The notes under the pieces: model-generated
The model's input: the letters and a program-made list of their open reading frames with translations, nothing else
What the model was told of the DNA's origin: nothing
The model's database searches: none
Position numbers and translations under genes: made by a program
In this document: piece by piece, positions 1-5,798 of the stretch
Layout: the number at the start of each line of letters is the position of its first letter
Position numbering within the stretch: position 1 is the stretch's first letter
Assembly (NCBI GenBank): GCA_937988735.1
Contig: CALKHQ010000100.1
Location: 1 to 5,798, forward strand
Direction: 5' to 3'
Length of the DNA stretch: 5,798 bases
DNA from: an uncultured Alphaproteobacteria bacterium
GTDB lineage: Bacteria; Pseudomonadota; Alphaproteobacteria; CALKHQ01

Positions 1-2382
1 TCGCGGGAGATGGACGCTGCGAACAGCCGTGTCGCGGCCTTTTATCGGCGCGTGCAGATCGCAGCCGCCGCTGCGGCGACCGCCTTCGCCGCGGGCGCTG
101 CGGCCATGATCCGCTCCGGCCTTCAGGTCGTGGACGCACAGGCCAAGCTCGCCCAATCGCTCGGGACGACCGTCGAGAGCATTCAGGTTCTCGAACGAGC
201 CGGCGAATTGGCCGGTGTCTCAATGTCCGGCATCGAGCAGGCGACCAAGGACCTCACCCGCCGCCTCAGCCAGGCGGCCGCCGGGACCGGTCCTGCCGTC
301 GCGGCGCTCGAACGGCTCGGGCTCTCGGCCTCGGCCTTGCTGGCCCTGCCGCTGGATGAGCGTGTCGGTCGTATCAATCAGGCGATTGAAGACTTCGTGC
401 CCGCGGCTGAGCGTGCAGCGGTCGCCGGGCAGCTGTTCGGGGAGGAAGGCAGCATCGCCATCTCCCGGATCGACACGGCGACCCTCCGGCAGGCGACACA
501 GGACGTTCGCGATTTCGGCGTGGTCGTGTCCGAGCAGGACGCCGATCAGATCGAGCGGACGAACGATGCGATCTCTCGCCTTGGTCTGATCTGGCGCGGG
601 CTGTCGAACCAACTCGCCGTTGCCGCCGCCCCGGCCCTCGAAGCCGTCGCCGACGCGCTGGCGGCAATCTCGCGCACGACCGGTCCGCTTGGTCAGGGCA
701 TTCGGCTCCTGTTCGATAACATCGGTCGGCTCGCCTCGATCGCTGCTGCCTTCGCCGCCTTCATCGCCGGACGATGGGTCGCCGGTATGGTTGTGGCCGC
801 CGCCTCGGTTCGCGGTCTTGCCACTGCGCTGGTCTTCCTGCGCGGCGCGTTGATCCGAACCGGCATCGGCGCGCTCATCGTGGCGGCGGGTGAGCTGATC
901 TACCAGTTCGGTCGGCTGGTGCAGGCGACCGGCGGCTTCGGCGCCGCGCTCGGCCTTCTTGGCGACGTGGCAGCCGAGGTCTGGGACAGGATCGGATTGC
1001 TGGCCGGCGTCCTGAAAGCGCGCATCGACGCCGCCTGGAGCGGCATTCAAGCGAGCATTGCCGACGCGCTGCAGGCCGCTTCGCAAGCCGTCGTCACCTT
1101 CGGCAATCGCACAATCGGGACGTTTCAGGGCGCTTTCGATGCGATGGTCGTCATCTGGAGCAACCTGCCTCGGGCGATCGGCGATCTGACGATCCAGGCG
1201 GCGAACTTGGCTGTAGCCGGGCTGGAGTCGATGCTGAACGGCGCGGTCGACGGCATCAACGCGCTCCTCGAAGGCGTCAACGCCGGTCTGGCTGCGATCG
1301 GCATCGAGCGGGCCATCGAGCTGGTGCCGGACGTCGATCTCGGCCGGATCGAGAACGAGTTTGCGGGTGCCGCGAGCCAGGCTGGCAACGCCGCGCGTGA
1401 TGCCTTCGCCGCCGCGTTCGAGACCGATACCTTCGCCACGCCGGATTTCGGGCTCTCGGCCTTCGCCGAGGATGCGCGCGCTGCCGCCGACAGTGCGCGA
1501 GAGACGGCGACGGCGCTGGGAGAGCTGGCAGGCGCGCCCCTCGCGTCCATCGCGGCGCTCCGGGAGGCGATGGCGGGCGCAAACACCGAAATCGACAACG
1601 CAGCCGGGGCGACGGAGCGTCTCGATGAAGCCTTCGCAGCCATCGGCGGCGCCGGAGGCGATGCCGCAGGAGATGGCGAAGGCTCGGCCGGTTCCGCCGC
1701 ACGCGCCGCGGAAGCAAGCCGCGCCGCTGGTGAGGCGGCGGCAACGGCGGCCACGCAGGCAGCAACCGGCTGGGCGGCGGTTCGCGAGGAGTTGTCCCGC
1801 TATGCCAGCGAGGCGATGGACTGGGGCAAGGGTCTCGGCAGCGCTCTCACCAGCGCCTTTCGCAGCGCCGAGGACGCCATCGCCAGCTTCGTGACCGGCG
1901 GCAAGATCGACTTCAAGGCGCTCGCCGACAGCATCCTCGCCGACATCACCCGCATCGCGGTTCGTTCCGCGATCCTCGGGCCTCTAGCCAATGCACTTGG
2001 CGGAGGCAGCGGCGGACTGCTCGGCGGCTTGTTCGGCGGCGGAGGCGGGCTGTTTGCCGGCATCTTCCATCAAGGCGGCGTCGCCGGGGGGCCCGCTCAG
2101 CAGCGGCTCGTCCCGGCATTCGCTTTTGCGGGTGCGCCGCGCTTCCACGACGGCGGTCTCGCGGGGCTTCGTGCCGACGAGGTGCCCGCGATCCTGCAGC
2201 GCGGTGAGATGGTGCTGTCACGGGCTCAGCTCGCCGCGATCGGCGCCGCACGCGAAACCCGGCCACCGGTCAACGTGGTGATGAACATCTCCACCCCGGA
2301 CGCGGGTAGCTTTCGCTACGCCCAAGGGCAGATCGCCGCCGACGCCGCCCGCGCCATGGAGCGGGCGCGGCGTAATCTCTGA
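1..2382 (+). CDS. Phage tail tape measure protein, 5' end cut by the window
   Basis: It sets tail length during assembly, occupies the tube lumen and is normally ejected ahead of the DNA. The frame is open from base 1 (793 residues to the TGA at 2380-2382). The first ATG, at 10, has GGGAG touching it with no spacer, and the family usually has more residues before this point, so I treat that Met as internal. Numbering from it, residues 50-155 carry the alphaproteobacterial tape-measure signature (LGTTVESIQVLERAGELAG, TRRLSQAAAGTGPAV, AGQLFGEEGSIA). Residues 241-300 are strongly hydrophobic. Residues 470-600 are Ala-rich and helical in character. Residues 635-660 (FKALADSILADI...) resemble the C-terminal part of lambda-like tape measures. 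A Gly-rich stretch and two HxGGxAG-type motifs follow (687-693 and 713-719), ending in DEVPAILQRGE near 723-733. At 1.5 angstrom per helical residue, 793 residues imply a tail of at least about 119 nm. The family call is firm; the start is unknown. Confidence 0.93.
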   Translation, partial: SREMDAANSRVAAFYRRVQIAAAAAATAFAAGAAAMIRSGLQVVDAQAKLAQSLGTTVESIQVLERAGELAGVSMSGIEQATKDLTRRLSQAAAGTGPAVAALERLGLSASALLALPLDERVGRINQAIEDFVPAAERAAVAGQLFGEEGSIAISRIDTATLRQATQDVRDFGVVVSEQDADQIERTNDAISRLGLIWRGLSNQLAVAAAPALEAVADALAAISRTTGPLGQGIRLLFDNIGRLASIAAAFAAFIAGRWVAGMVVAAASVRGLATALVFLRGALIRTGIGALIVAAGELIYQFGRLVQATGGFGAALGLLGDVAAEVWDRIGLLAGVLKARIDAAWSGIQASIADALQAASQAVVTFGNRTIGTFQGAFDAMVVIWSNLPRAIGDLTIQAANLAVAGLESMLNGAVDGINALLEGVNAGLAAIGIERAIELVPDVDLGRIENEFAGAASQAGNAARDAFAAAFETDTFATPDFGLSAFAEDARAAADSARETATALGELAGAPLASIAALREAMAGANTEIDNAAGATERLDEAFAAIGGAGGDAAGDGEGSAGSAARAAEASRAAGEAAATAATQAATGWAAVREELSRYASEAMDWGKGLGSALTSAFRSAEDAIASFVTGGKIDFKALADSILADITRIAVRSAILGPLANALGGGSGGLLGGLFGGGGGLFAGIFHQGGVAGGPAQQRLVPAFAFAGAPRFHDGGLAGLRADEVPAILQRGEMVLSRAQLAAIGAARETRPPVNVVMNISTPDAGSFRYAQGQIAADAARAMERARRNL
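730..909 (+). other. Hydrophobic segment inside the tape measure protein
   Basis: Residues 241-300 (counting from the Met at base 10) are a nearly uninterrupted run of Ala, Ile, Leu, Val, Phe and Gly with only a few Arg residues. The run is long enough for two to three membrane-spanning helices. Hydrophobic segments of this kind are common in tape measure proteins and are thought to help the ejected protein cross or open the inner membrane. The composition is seen directly; the membrane role is inferred from the family. Confidence 0.55.
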
Positions 2383-2393
2383 CGGATCGACAG

Positions 2394-2996
2394 ATGAGCG
2401 GCTTTCACGAAGTTCAGTTCCCGCCGGACATCTCCTACGGGGCGTCCGGCGGCCCCGGCTACTCGACCACCGTGGTGACGACGGTTTCGGGACACGAGCG
2501 GCGCAACGCCAACTGGGCCGCCGCGCGGGGCAAATGGAACGTGGCGCACGGCCTGAAGAAACGCGATCAGGTGGCCGCACTCATCGCCTTCTTTCGCGCG
2601 CGGCGCGGGCGTGCCTACGGTTTCCGCTTCAAGGACTGGACCGACTATCAGGCGCTGGCCCAGCTGATCGGGCAAGGCGACGGCGTGACCAAGACGTTCC
2701 AGCTCGTGAAGACCTACGCGAGCGGCGGCGAGGTCGAGACACGGGTCATCACCAAGCCCGTTCCCGGAACGGTGAAGATCACCCTTGACGGCGCCGAGGC
2801 GGGCTCTGGCTGGAGCGTCAACACGGCGACCGGGCTCGTGACCTTCAACGTAGCCCCCGCATCCGGCGTCCAGGTGACGGCGGACTTCGAGTTCGACGTG
2901 CCCGTCCGCTTCGACAGCGATCAGATGGACCTCACGATCGAAACCTATCAGCTCGGCAGTTGGGGCCAGATCCCAGTGCTGGAGATCAGACCATGA
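2394..2996 (+). CDS. DUF2460 (TIGR02217) distal tail protein
   Basis: This 200-residue protein matches the DUF2460 family from end to end. Residues 3-28 contain the N-terminal GFHEVQFPPDISYGASGGPG block and residues 37-41 the RNANW motif. Residues 66-85 are an aromatic/Arg block (FFRARRGRAYGFRFKDWTDY), 95-108 the GDG...TFQLVKTY block, 167-176 FDVPVRFDSD, and the C-terminal end is IPVLEIRP. The homologue in the R. capsulatus GTA (product of g12) is the distal tail protein, a hexameric ring joining the tube to the hub; the same role is inferred here. The length is near the family norm. The gene starts 11 bp after the tape measure stop. No good Shine-Dalgarno is visible (only ACGGAT before the ATG), so it probably depends on translational coupling. 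Some databases label this family a glycoside hydrolase; I see no support for that. Confidence 0.93.
   Translation: MSGFHEVQFPPDISYGASGGPGYSTTVVTTVSGHERRNANWAAARGKWNVAHGLKKRDQVAALIAFFRARRGRAYGFRFKDWTDYQALAQLIGQGDGVTKTFQLVKTYASGGEVETRVITKPVPGTVKITLDGAEAGSGWSVNTATGLVTFNVAPASGVQVTADFEFDVPVRFDSDQMDLTIETYQLGSWGQIPVLEIRP
2981..2984 (+). promoter_or_regulatory. Ribosome binding site for the DUF2163 hub gene
   Basis: GGAG lies 8 nt before the ATG at 2993, inside the end of the DUF2460 gene. It decides between two possible starts. The in-frame ATG at 2960 has no comparable site and would add an 11-residue N-terminus (MGPDPSAGDQT) that overlaps the previous gene further and does not look like this family. 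Confidence 0.7.
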
Positions 2997-4054
2997 AATC
3001 GACTTCGGCAGCCCTCGCGGCGCATCTCGCCGGACCGGTGACGACGCTCGCCACCTGCTGGCGCATCTCGCGCGTTGACGGCAAGGAGTTCTTCTTCACC
3101 GACCACGACCGCGATCTGTCGTTCGAAGGCAAGGTCTACAAGGCGAGTTCCGGCTATTCGCGCACGGCCATCGCCAACGATGCGAGCCTGAGCGTTGACA
3201 ATCTCGACGTCGAGGGCGTCTTCGACAGCGCGTCAATCACCGAGGAGGAGCTGCGCGCGGGGCTCTTCGATCAGGCCGAGGTGCGGATCTTCCTGGTCAA
3301 CTGGGCCGATCCGTCGATGGGGGCGCTTCGCATGCGCCGCGGTTGGTTCGGCGAGGTGGTGCTGACCGAGCAGGGCGTCTTCCGCACCGAACTGCGTGGG
3401 CTGAGCCAAGCGCTCTCCCAGCGCATCGGCGAGCTCTACAGCCCGGAATGCCGGGCCGACCTCGGCGACCACCGCTGCAAGGTGCCGATCCACCCGCCGG
3501 TGGTCGCCCGCGAGACCGCCTATGCGCTGGGCAATCACGTGCGCGTCGCAACCGGGTCGGGCAGCGGCTCGGAGGTCTACGAGAACCGCATCTATGCTTG
3601 CGTCGTCGCCGGCACGACCGCGCCAGATCAGCCCGTCTATGACACGACCGTCGGCGAGCAGACAGCGGACGGCAGCGCCGTGTTCGAAGCGATGGAGGCC
3701 TGGAGCCGCGCCGGCGTCGTCATGAGTGTCGTCGACCGCGCCATCTTCACCGCCGCGATCGACGAGCCGCGTGCGGTCGACGGCTGGTTCGCTGGCGGCG
3801 TGCTCACCTGGGAGAGCGGGGCCAACGCGGGCCGCTCGATCGAGGTCAAGACCTGGTCGCAGCCGACTGGCCAGATCGAGCTCTTCCTGCCCATGGGCTA
3901 CGCGATCGAGATCGGTGATCTCTTCCGCATCCACCCGGGCTGCGACAAGCGCCTCGACACCTGCATCGATCGCTTCGCCAACGTCCTCAACTTCCGCGGC
4001 GAGCCTTACGTGCCGGGGCAGGACGCCATGATGAGCTACCCCGATGCCCGCTGA
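2993..4054 (+). CDS. DUF2163 (TIGR02218) baseplate hub protein with an inserted module
   Basis: This is a 353-residue protein of the phage-conserved BR0599/DUF2163 family, equivalent to g13 (hub) of the R. capsulatus GTA. In the particle it probably forms the ring beneath the distal tail protein that closes the tube. Residues 1-150 form the N-terminal half (TCWRISRVDGKEFFFTDHDRD near 21-41; WFGEVVLTEQGVF at 118-130). The C-terminal signature is GWFAGGVLTWESGANAGRSI near 264-283, then GCDKRLDTCIDRFANVLNFRG at 316-336 and PYVPGQD. Cys153, Cys162, Cys317 and Cys324 form two pairs (CRADLGDHRC and CDKRLDTC) and are likely metal or Fe-S ligands. The protein is longer than the roughly 300 residues usual in GTAs because about 65 residues (174-238) sit between the cysteine pairs. 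Start chosen at 2993: it overlaps the previous stop as ATGA and has a GGAG site 8 nt upstream. The family is confident; the structural role is by homology. Confidence 0.92.
   Translation: MKSTSAALAAHLAGPVTTLATCWRISRVDGKEFFFTDHDRDLSFEGKVYKASSGYSRTAIANDASLSVDNLDVEGVFDSASITEEELRAGLFDQAEVRIFLVNWADPSMGALRMRRGWFGEVVLTEQGVFRTELRGLSQALSQRIGELYSPECRADLGDHRCKVPIHPPVVARETAYALGNHVRVATGSGSGSEVYENRIYACVVAGTTAPDQPVYDTTVGEQTADGSAVFEAMEAWSRAGVVMSVVDRAIFTAAIDEPRAVDGWFAGGVLTWESGANAGRSIEVKTWSQPTGQIELFLPMGYAIEIGDLFRIHPGCDKRLDTCIDRFANVLNFRGEPYVPGQDAMMSYPDAR
3449..3964 (+). other. Four-cysteine putative Fe-S or metal site of the hub protein
   Basis: This spans Cys153, Cys162, Cys317 and Cys324 of the hub. The two pairs, C-x8-C and C-x6-C, lie about 155 residues apart and flank most of the C-terminal half, including the inserted module. 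The corresponding lambda tail-tip protein gpL is known to bind a 4Fe-4S cluster through conserved cysteines, and DUF2163 hubs keep the same four cysteines. Cys22 and Cys203 are outside the pattern; Cys203 belongs to the insertion. The cysteines are seen; the bound cluster is inferred. Confidence 0.55.
3512..3706 (+). other. Inserted surface module in the hub protein (about 65 residues)
   Basis: Hub residues 174-238 begin ETAYALGNHVRV and continue YENRIYACVVAGTTAPDQP, then VGEQTADGSAVFEAMEAW. The pattern (YxxGxxV, YxCxxxGTT, P, G, DG, W) resembles small beta-rich modules often spliced into phage tail and appendage proteins, some of which bind carbohydrate. The flanking hub sequence (CKVPIHPPVV before, AGVVMSVVDRAIFT after) would join into a GTA-length hub if the module were removed. 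The boundaries are estimated from memory of the family, and ligand binding is a guess. Confidence 0.5.
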
Positions 4055-4478
4055 GACCATCACGCCCGAGCGCATCGTTGCGGAGGCGCGGAGCTGGCTC
4101 GGCGTGCCCTGGCGGCACCAGGGGCGGAGCCGCGCCGGCATCGACTGCGTCGGGCTCGTGGTGCAGGTCGCGCGCGCCCTCGAGCTCTCGAACTACGACC
4201 ACACCGCCTATGGCCGTCGCGCCCAGGGCCAGGGCTTCGTCGAGCATTTCCGCACCAACATGAATGGCGTCGCCATTCCGGATGCCAAGCCCGGCGACAT
4301 TCTCGTCTTCGCCGACCAGGCCTATCCCTGTCACTGCGGCTTCCTGAGCGAGCGGCTGGGGCATGCGCATCTCATCCATGCCCATGCGCTCCGCCGCAAG
4401 GTGATCGAGGAGCCCTACGCCGGCGAGTGGCTCGCCAAGGTCAAGTTCGCCTTCCGCTTCCGCAAGCCCATCGTCTGA
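4044..4478 (+). CDS. Tail-associated NlpC/P60 cysteine peptidase
   Basis: This 144-residue enzyme of the NlpC/P60 superfamily is equivalent to g14 of the R. capsulatus GTA. It likely cleaves peptide bonds in peptidoglycan stem peptides to let the tail through the cell wall. Residues 10-25 give the usual start (RIVAEARSWLGVPWRH). Cys35 in GIDCVGL is the nucleophile, His97 in CHCGFL the general base, and His112 in LIHAHA the third polar residue. The AKPGDILVF block at 81-89 is typical. The length matches the family for a single catalytic domain; there is no signal peptide or membrane segment, as expected for a virion part. Two extra cysteines (96 and 98) flank the catalytic His, and His107, 109, 112 and 114 form a cluster. 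The start at 4044 overlaps the hub gene by 11 bp with only a weak GAG upstream, so coupling is likely. The real fold and triad are confident; the substrate is inferred. Confidence 0.93.
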   Translation: MPAETITPERIVAEARSWLGVPWRHQGRSRAGIDCVGLVVQVARALELSNYDHTAYGRRAQGQGFVEHFRTNMNGVAIPDAKPGDILVFADQAYPCHCGFLSERLGHAHLIHAHALRRKVIEEPYAGEWLAKVKFAFRFRKPIV

Positions 4479-4481
4479 TCC

Positions 4482-5798
4482 ATGGCCATCCTCGTTGCAG
4501 TGGGCGGGGCCGCGCTCGGCTCCGCCATCGGTGTCGGTTGGCAGGCCGGCTGGCTGGTGGGATCGGTGGTCGGCAGCCTGCTCTTTCCGGCCAAGGGCCA
4601 GAACGTCACCACCGAGGGCCCGCGGCTCGGCGATCTCACCGTGTCGTCCTCCGCCTATGGGGCGTCCATCCCCATCGGCTACGGCACCCTGCGCATGGCC
4701 GGCAACATGATCTGGTCGTCCGGGATCCGCGAGCAGCAGAACGTGACCCGTACCCGGTCGGGCGGCAAGGGTGGCGGGCGCAGCACCCAGACCTCGATCA
4801 CCTACTCCTACTTCGCGTCCTTCGCGCTGAGCTTCGGCGAGGGGCCGGCGGAGGACGTGCTCCGCATCTGGGCCGACGGCAAGCTCATCTACGACAAGAC
4901 CGGGTCGAGCCCGGACGTCGCCAAGCCCAATTTGCGGTTCCGCTTCTATCCGGGCAACGAGACCCAGCTGCCGGACCCGCTGATCGAGGCCCATGTGGGC
5001 GCCGGGCGCGCGCCGGCTCACCGCGGGCTCTGCGTGATCGTGTTCGAGGACCTGGCGCTCGCCGACTACGGCAACCGCATCCCCAACATCACTGCCGAGA
5101 TCACCTATCGCAGCGCTGCTGAACAGCCCTACCAGCTCCTCGACTTCATCACCTCGGGCGAAGGCGGCTACTTCGACTCCTACCAGATCAGCGACCTCGC
5201 GGTCGACTGGCGCCGCGGCTACGGCTACTTCCTGCGCAGCAGCAGCGACGCATCCGCCGCCGGCATCCGCCGCTTCAGCCTTCGCACCATGAAGGAGGAC
5301 CGCCAGGCACGGATGACGGACGTGACCAGCGTCACGCCCAACAACTTCCCAAGCACGCTGTTCTGCGGCGAGGACGGCCACCTCTACATGACGGTCGGTA
5401 GCGGCAACTCCCGCCCGATCATCCGGGTCGAGCCGAACGCCTTGAAGGAGGTGGGCCGTTTCGGGTTCACCAGCACCGGGCTCTCCAACACGACCACTCG
5501 CTTCGTCGCGACGAGTTGGCTCGGCATGGTCTCGGCCTATGGCCCCTCCGGCCGCGTCGACTTCCTGCTCACGGGCTCGCTCTTCGACGACATCGGCCTC
5601 CTGCGCGCCGATACCATGAGCTACGTGTGGGGTGCCGGCCAGACCGTGACCGAACCGCGCGTGCGGGGCGTCATCGGCGGCGTGGTCGGCGAAGGCTTCG
5701 GCGAGGGCTGGCTGCTCGGCAGCGGCACGAGCACCAACCATACGAGCCTCGGCCTCTACCGCATCCGGGTCTCGGCGCTCGCCCATTATGATTCCCTT
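4482..5798 (+). CDS. Large tail-tip / host-specificity protein, 3' end cut by the window
   Basis: The frame is open for 439 codons from the ATG at 4482 to the last base, with no stop, so the C-terminus lies outside the window. Position and N-terminal sequence match the large tip protein encoded by g15 in GTAs and its phage relatives, which are often 1,000 or more residues. Residues 1-36 are hydrophobic and Gly-rich (MAILVAVGGAALGSAIGVGW...). Residues 46-80 hold the family hallmark GPRLGDLTVSSSAYGASIP followed by GYGTLRMAGNMIW. Residues 93-100 are a flexible Gly/Lys/Arg loop, then TYSYFASFALSFGEGPAEDV (107-126) and RIWADGKLIYD (128-138), which resemble the lambda J-like tip family. Residues 181-209 end this domain (RGLCVIVFEDLALADYGNRIPNIT). 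Beyond 215 the sequence becomes repeated beta-rich segments. It begins 3 bp after the peptidase stop, without a clear ribosome site. It probably recognises the cell surface; the receptor cannot be read from this. Confidence 0.88.
   Translation, partial: MAILVAVGGAALGSAIGVGWQAGWLVGSVVGSLLFPAKGQNVTTEGPRLGDLTVSSSAYGASIPIGYGTLRMAGNMIWSSGIREQQNVTRTRSGGKGGGRSTQTSITYSYFASFALSFGEGPAEDVLRIWADGKLIYDKTGSSPDVAKPNLRFRFYPGNETQLPDPLIEAHVGAGRAPAHRGLCVIVFEDLALADYGNRIPNITAEITYRSAAEQPYQLLDFITSGEGGYFDSYQISDLAVDWRRGYGYFLRSSSDASAAGIRRFSLRTMKEDRQARMTDVTSVTPNNFPSTLFCGEDGHLYMTVGSGNSRPIIRVEPNALKEVGRFGFTSTGLSNTTTRFVATSWLGMVSAYGPSGRVDFLLTGSLFDDIGLLRADTMSYVWGAGQTVTEPRVRGVIGGVVGEGFGEGWLLGSGTSTNHTSLGLYRIRVSALAHYDSL
5124..5798 (+). 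other. Repeated beta-rich, possibly propeller-like region of the tip protein
   Basis: Residues 215-439 of the tip protein show about four loosely similar segments at 236-270, 292-327, 338-384 and 396-430. Each has a hydrophobic strand after an acidic or Gly turn, then Gly/Ser-rich turns, then a strand with Arg and hydrophobics. Examples are WRRGYGYFLRSSS...IRRFSL, EDGHLYMTVGSGN...IIRVEP, LGMVSAYGPSG...VDFLLTG and GEGWLLGSG...LGLYRIRV. This spacing of 45-60 residues is what beta-propeller blades look like, but the similarity is weak and I cannot confirm the fold. The region continues past the window end. Confidence 0.4.

Noticed and set aside
10..12. The ATG at 10 as the true tape measure start
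   Set aside because: The frame is open to base 1, the GGGAG directly abuts the ATG with no spacer, and tape measure proteins of this type normally have a further N-terminal stretch.
220..1086. A 288-codon open frame on the - strand inside the tape measure gene
   Set aside because: It is a shadow of the tape measure frame, with Arg/Gly/Asp-rich composition and no recognisable motif.
2383..2393. A promoter or terminator between the tape measure and DUF2460 genes
   Set aside because: Eleven bases cannot hold either, and no hairpin followed by a T run is visible here or at the other gene junctions.
2960..2992. An earlier in-frame ATG for the hub gene
   Set aside because: The ATG at 2993 has a well-spaced GGAG and the typical ATGA overlap, whereas the extra 11 residues do not look like the family.
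4427..5122. A 231-codon + strand frame overlapping the start of the tip gene
   Set aside because: It lies in another frame and is Arg/His/Pro/Gly-rich. The frame from 4482 has the real tip-protein motifs and stays open to the window end.
3987..5786. A 599-codon open frame on the - strand opposite the peptidase and tip genes
   Set aside because: Long antisense frames are expected opposite GC-rich genes. Its translation is low in complexity (Ala, Gly, Asp, Glu, Arg repeats) and matches no family I know, while the + strand carries clear NlpC/P60 motifs and tip-protein motifs over the same bases.

Overview
The window is a stretch of the late tail region of a siphophage-type element, almost certainly a prophage or prophage remnant in a GC-rich alphaproteobacterium. 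The evidence for the host is the base composition (by eye about two-thirds G+C, with codon third positions almost all G or C) and the gene order. Tape measure, DUF2460, DUF2163, NlpC/P60 peptidase and large tail-tip protein is the order of genes g11 to g15 in the Rhodobacter capsulatus gene transfer agent (GTA) and in many alphaproteobacterial phages.

Layout, all on the + strand. Bases 1-2382 are the C-terminal bulk of a long tape measure protein whose start lies before the window. Bases 2394-2996 are a DUF2460 distal-tail-type protein. Bases 2993-4054 are a DUF2163 baseplate-hub-type protein with four conserved cysteines and an inserted module of about 65 residues. Bases 4044-4478 are an NlpC/P60 cysteine peptidase. 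From 4482 to the window end there is an open frame of 439 codons, the N-terminal part of a large tail-tip or host-specificity protein. Gaps and overlaps are 11 bp gap, 4 bp overlap, 11 bp overlap and 3 bp gap, so this looks like one translationally coupled operon. No promoter, terminator, RNA gene, repeat array, integrase or attachment site was seen, and no intergenic stretch exceeds 11 bp.

How the genes work together: the tape measure sets tail length and fills the tube. The DUF2460 protein forms the last ring of the tube, the DUF2163 hub closes it, and the large tip protein hangs below to reach the cell surface. The NlpC/P60 enzyme probably cuts peptidoglycan peptides during entry. The tape measure (at least 793 residues) is far longer than the GTA version (a little over 200 residues), which favours a true long-tailed phage over a GTA.

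I see no unknown system here. The less ordinary points are the module spliced into the hub between its two cysteine pairs, a repeated beta-rich, propeller-like region in the tip protein, and a cysteine/histidine-rich active-site segment in the peptidase.
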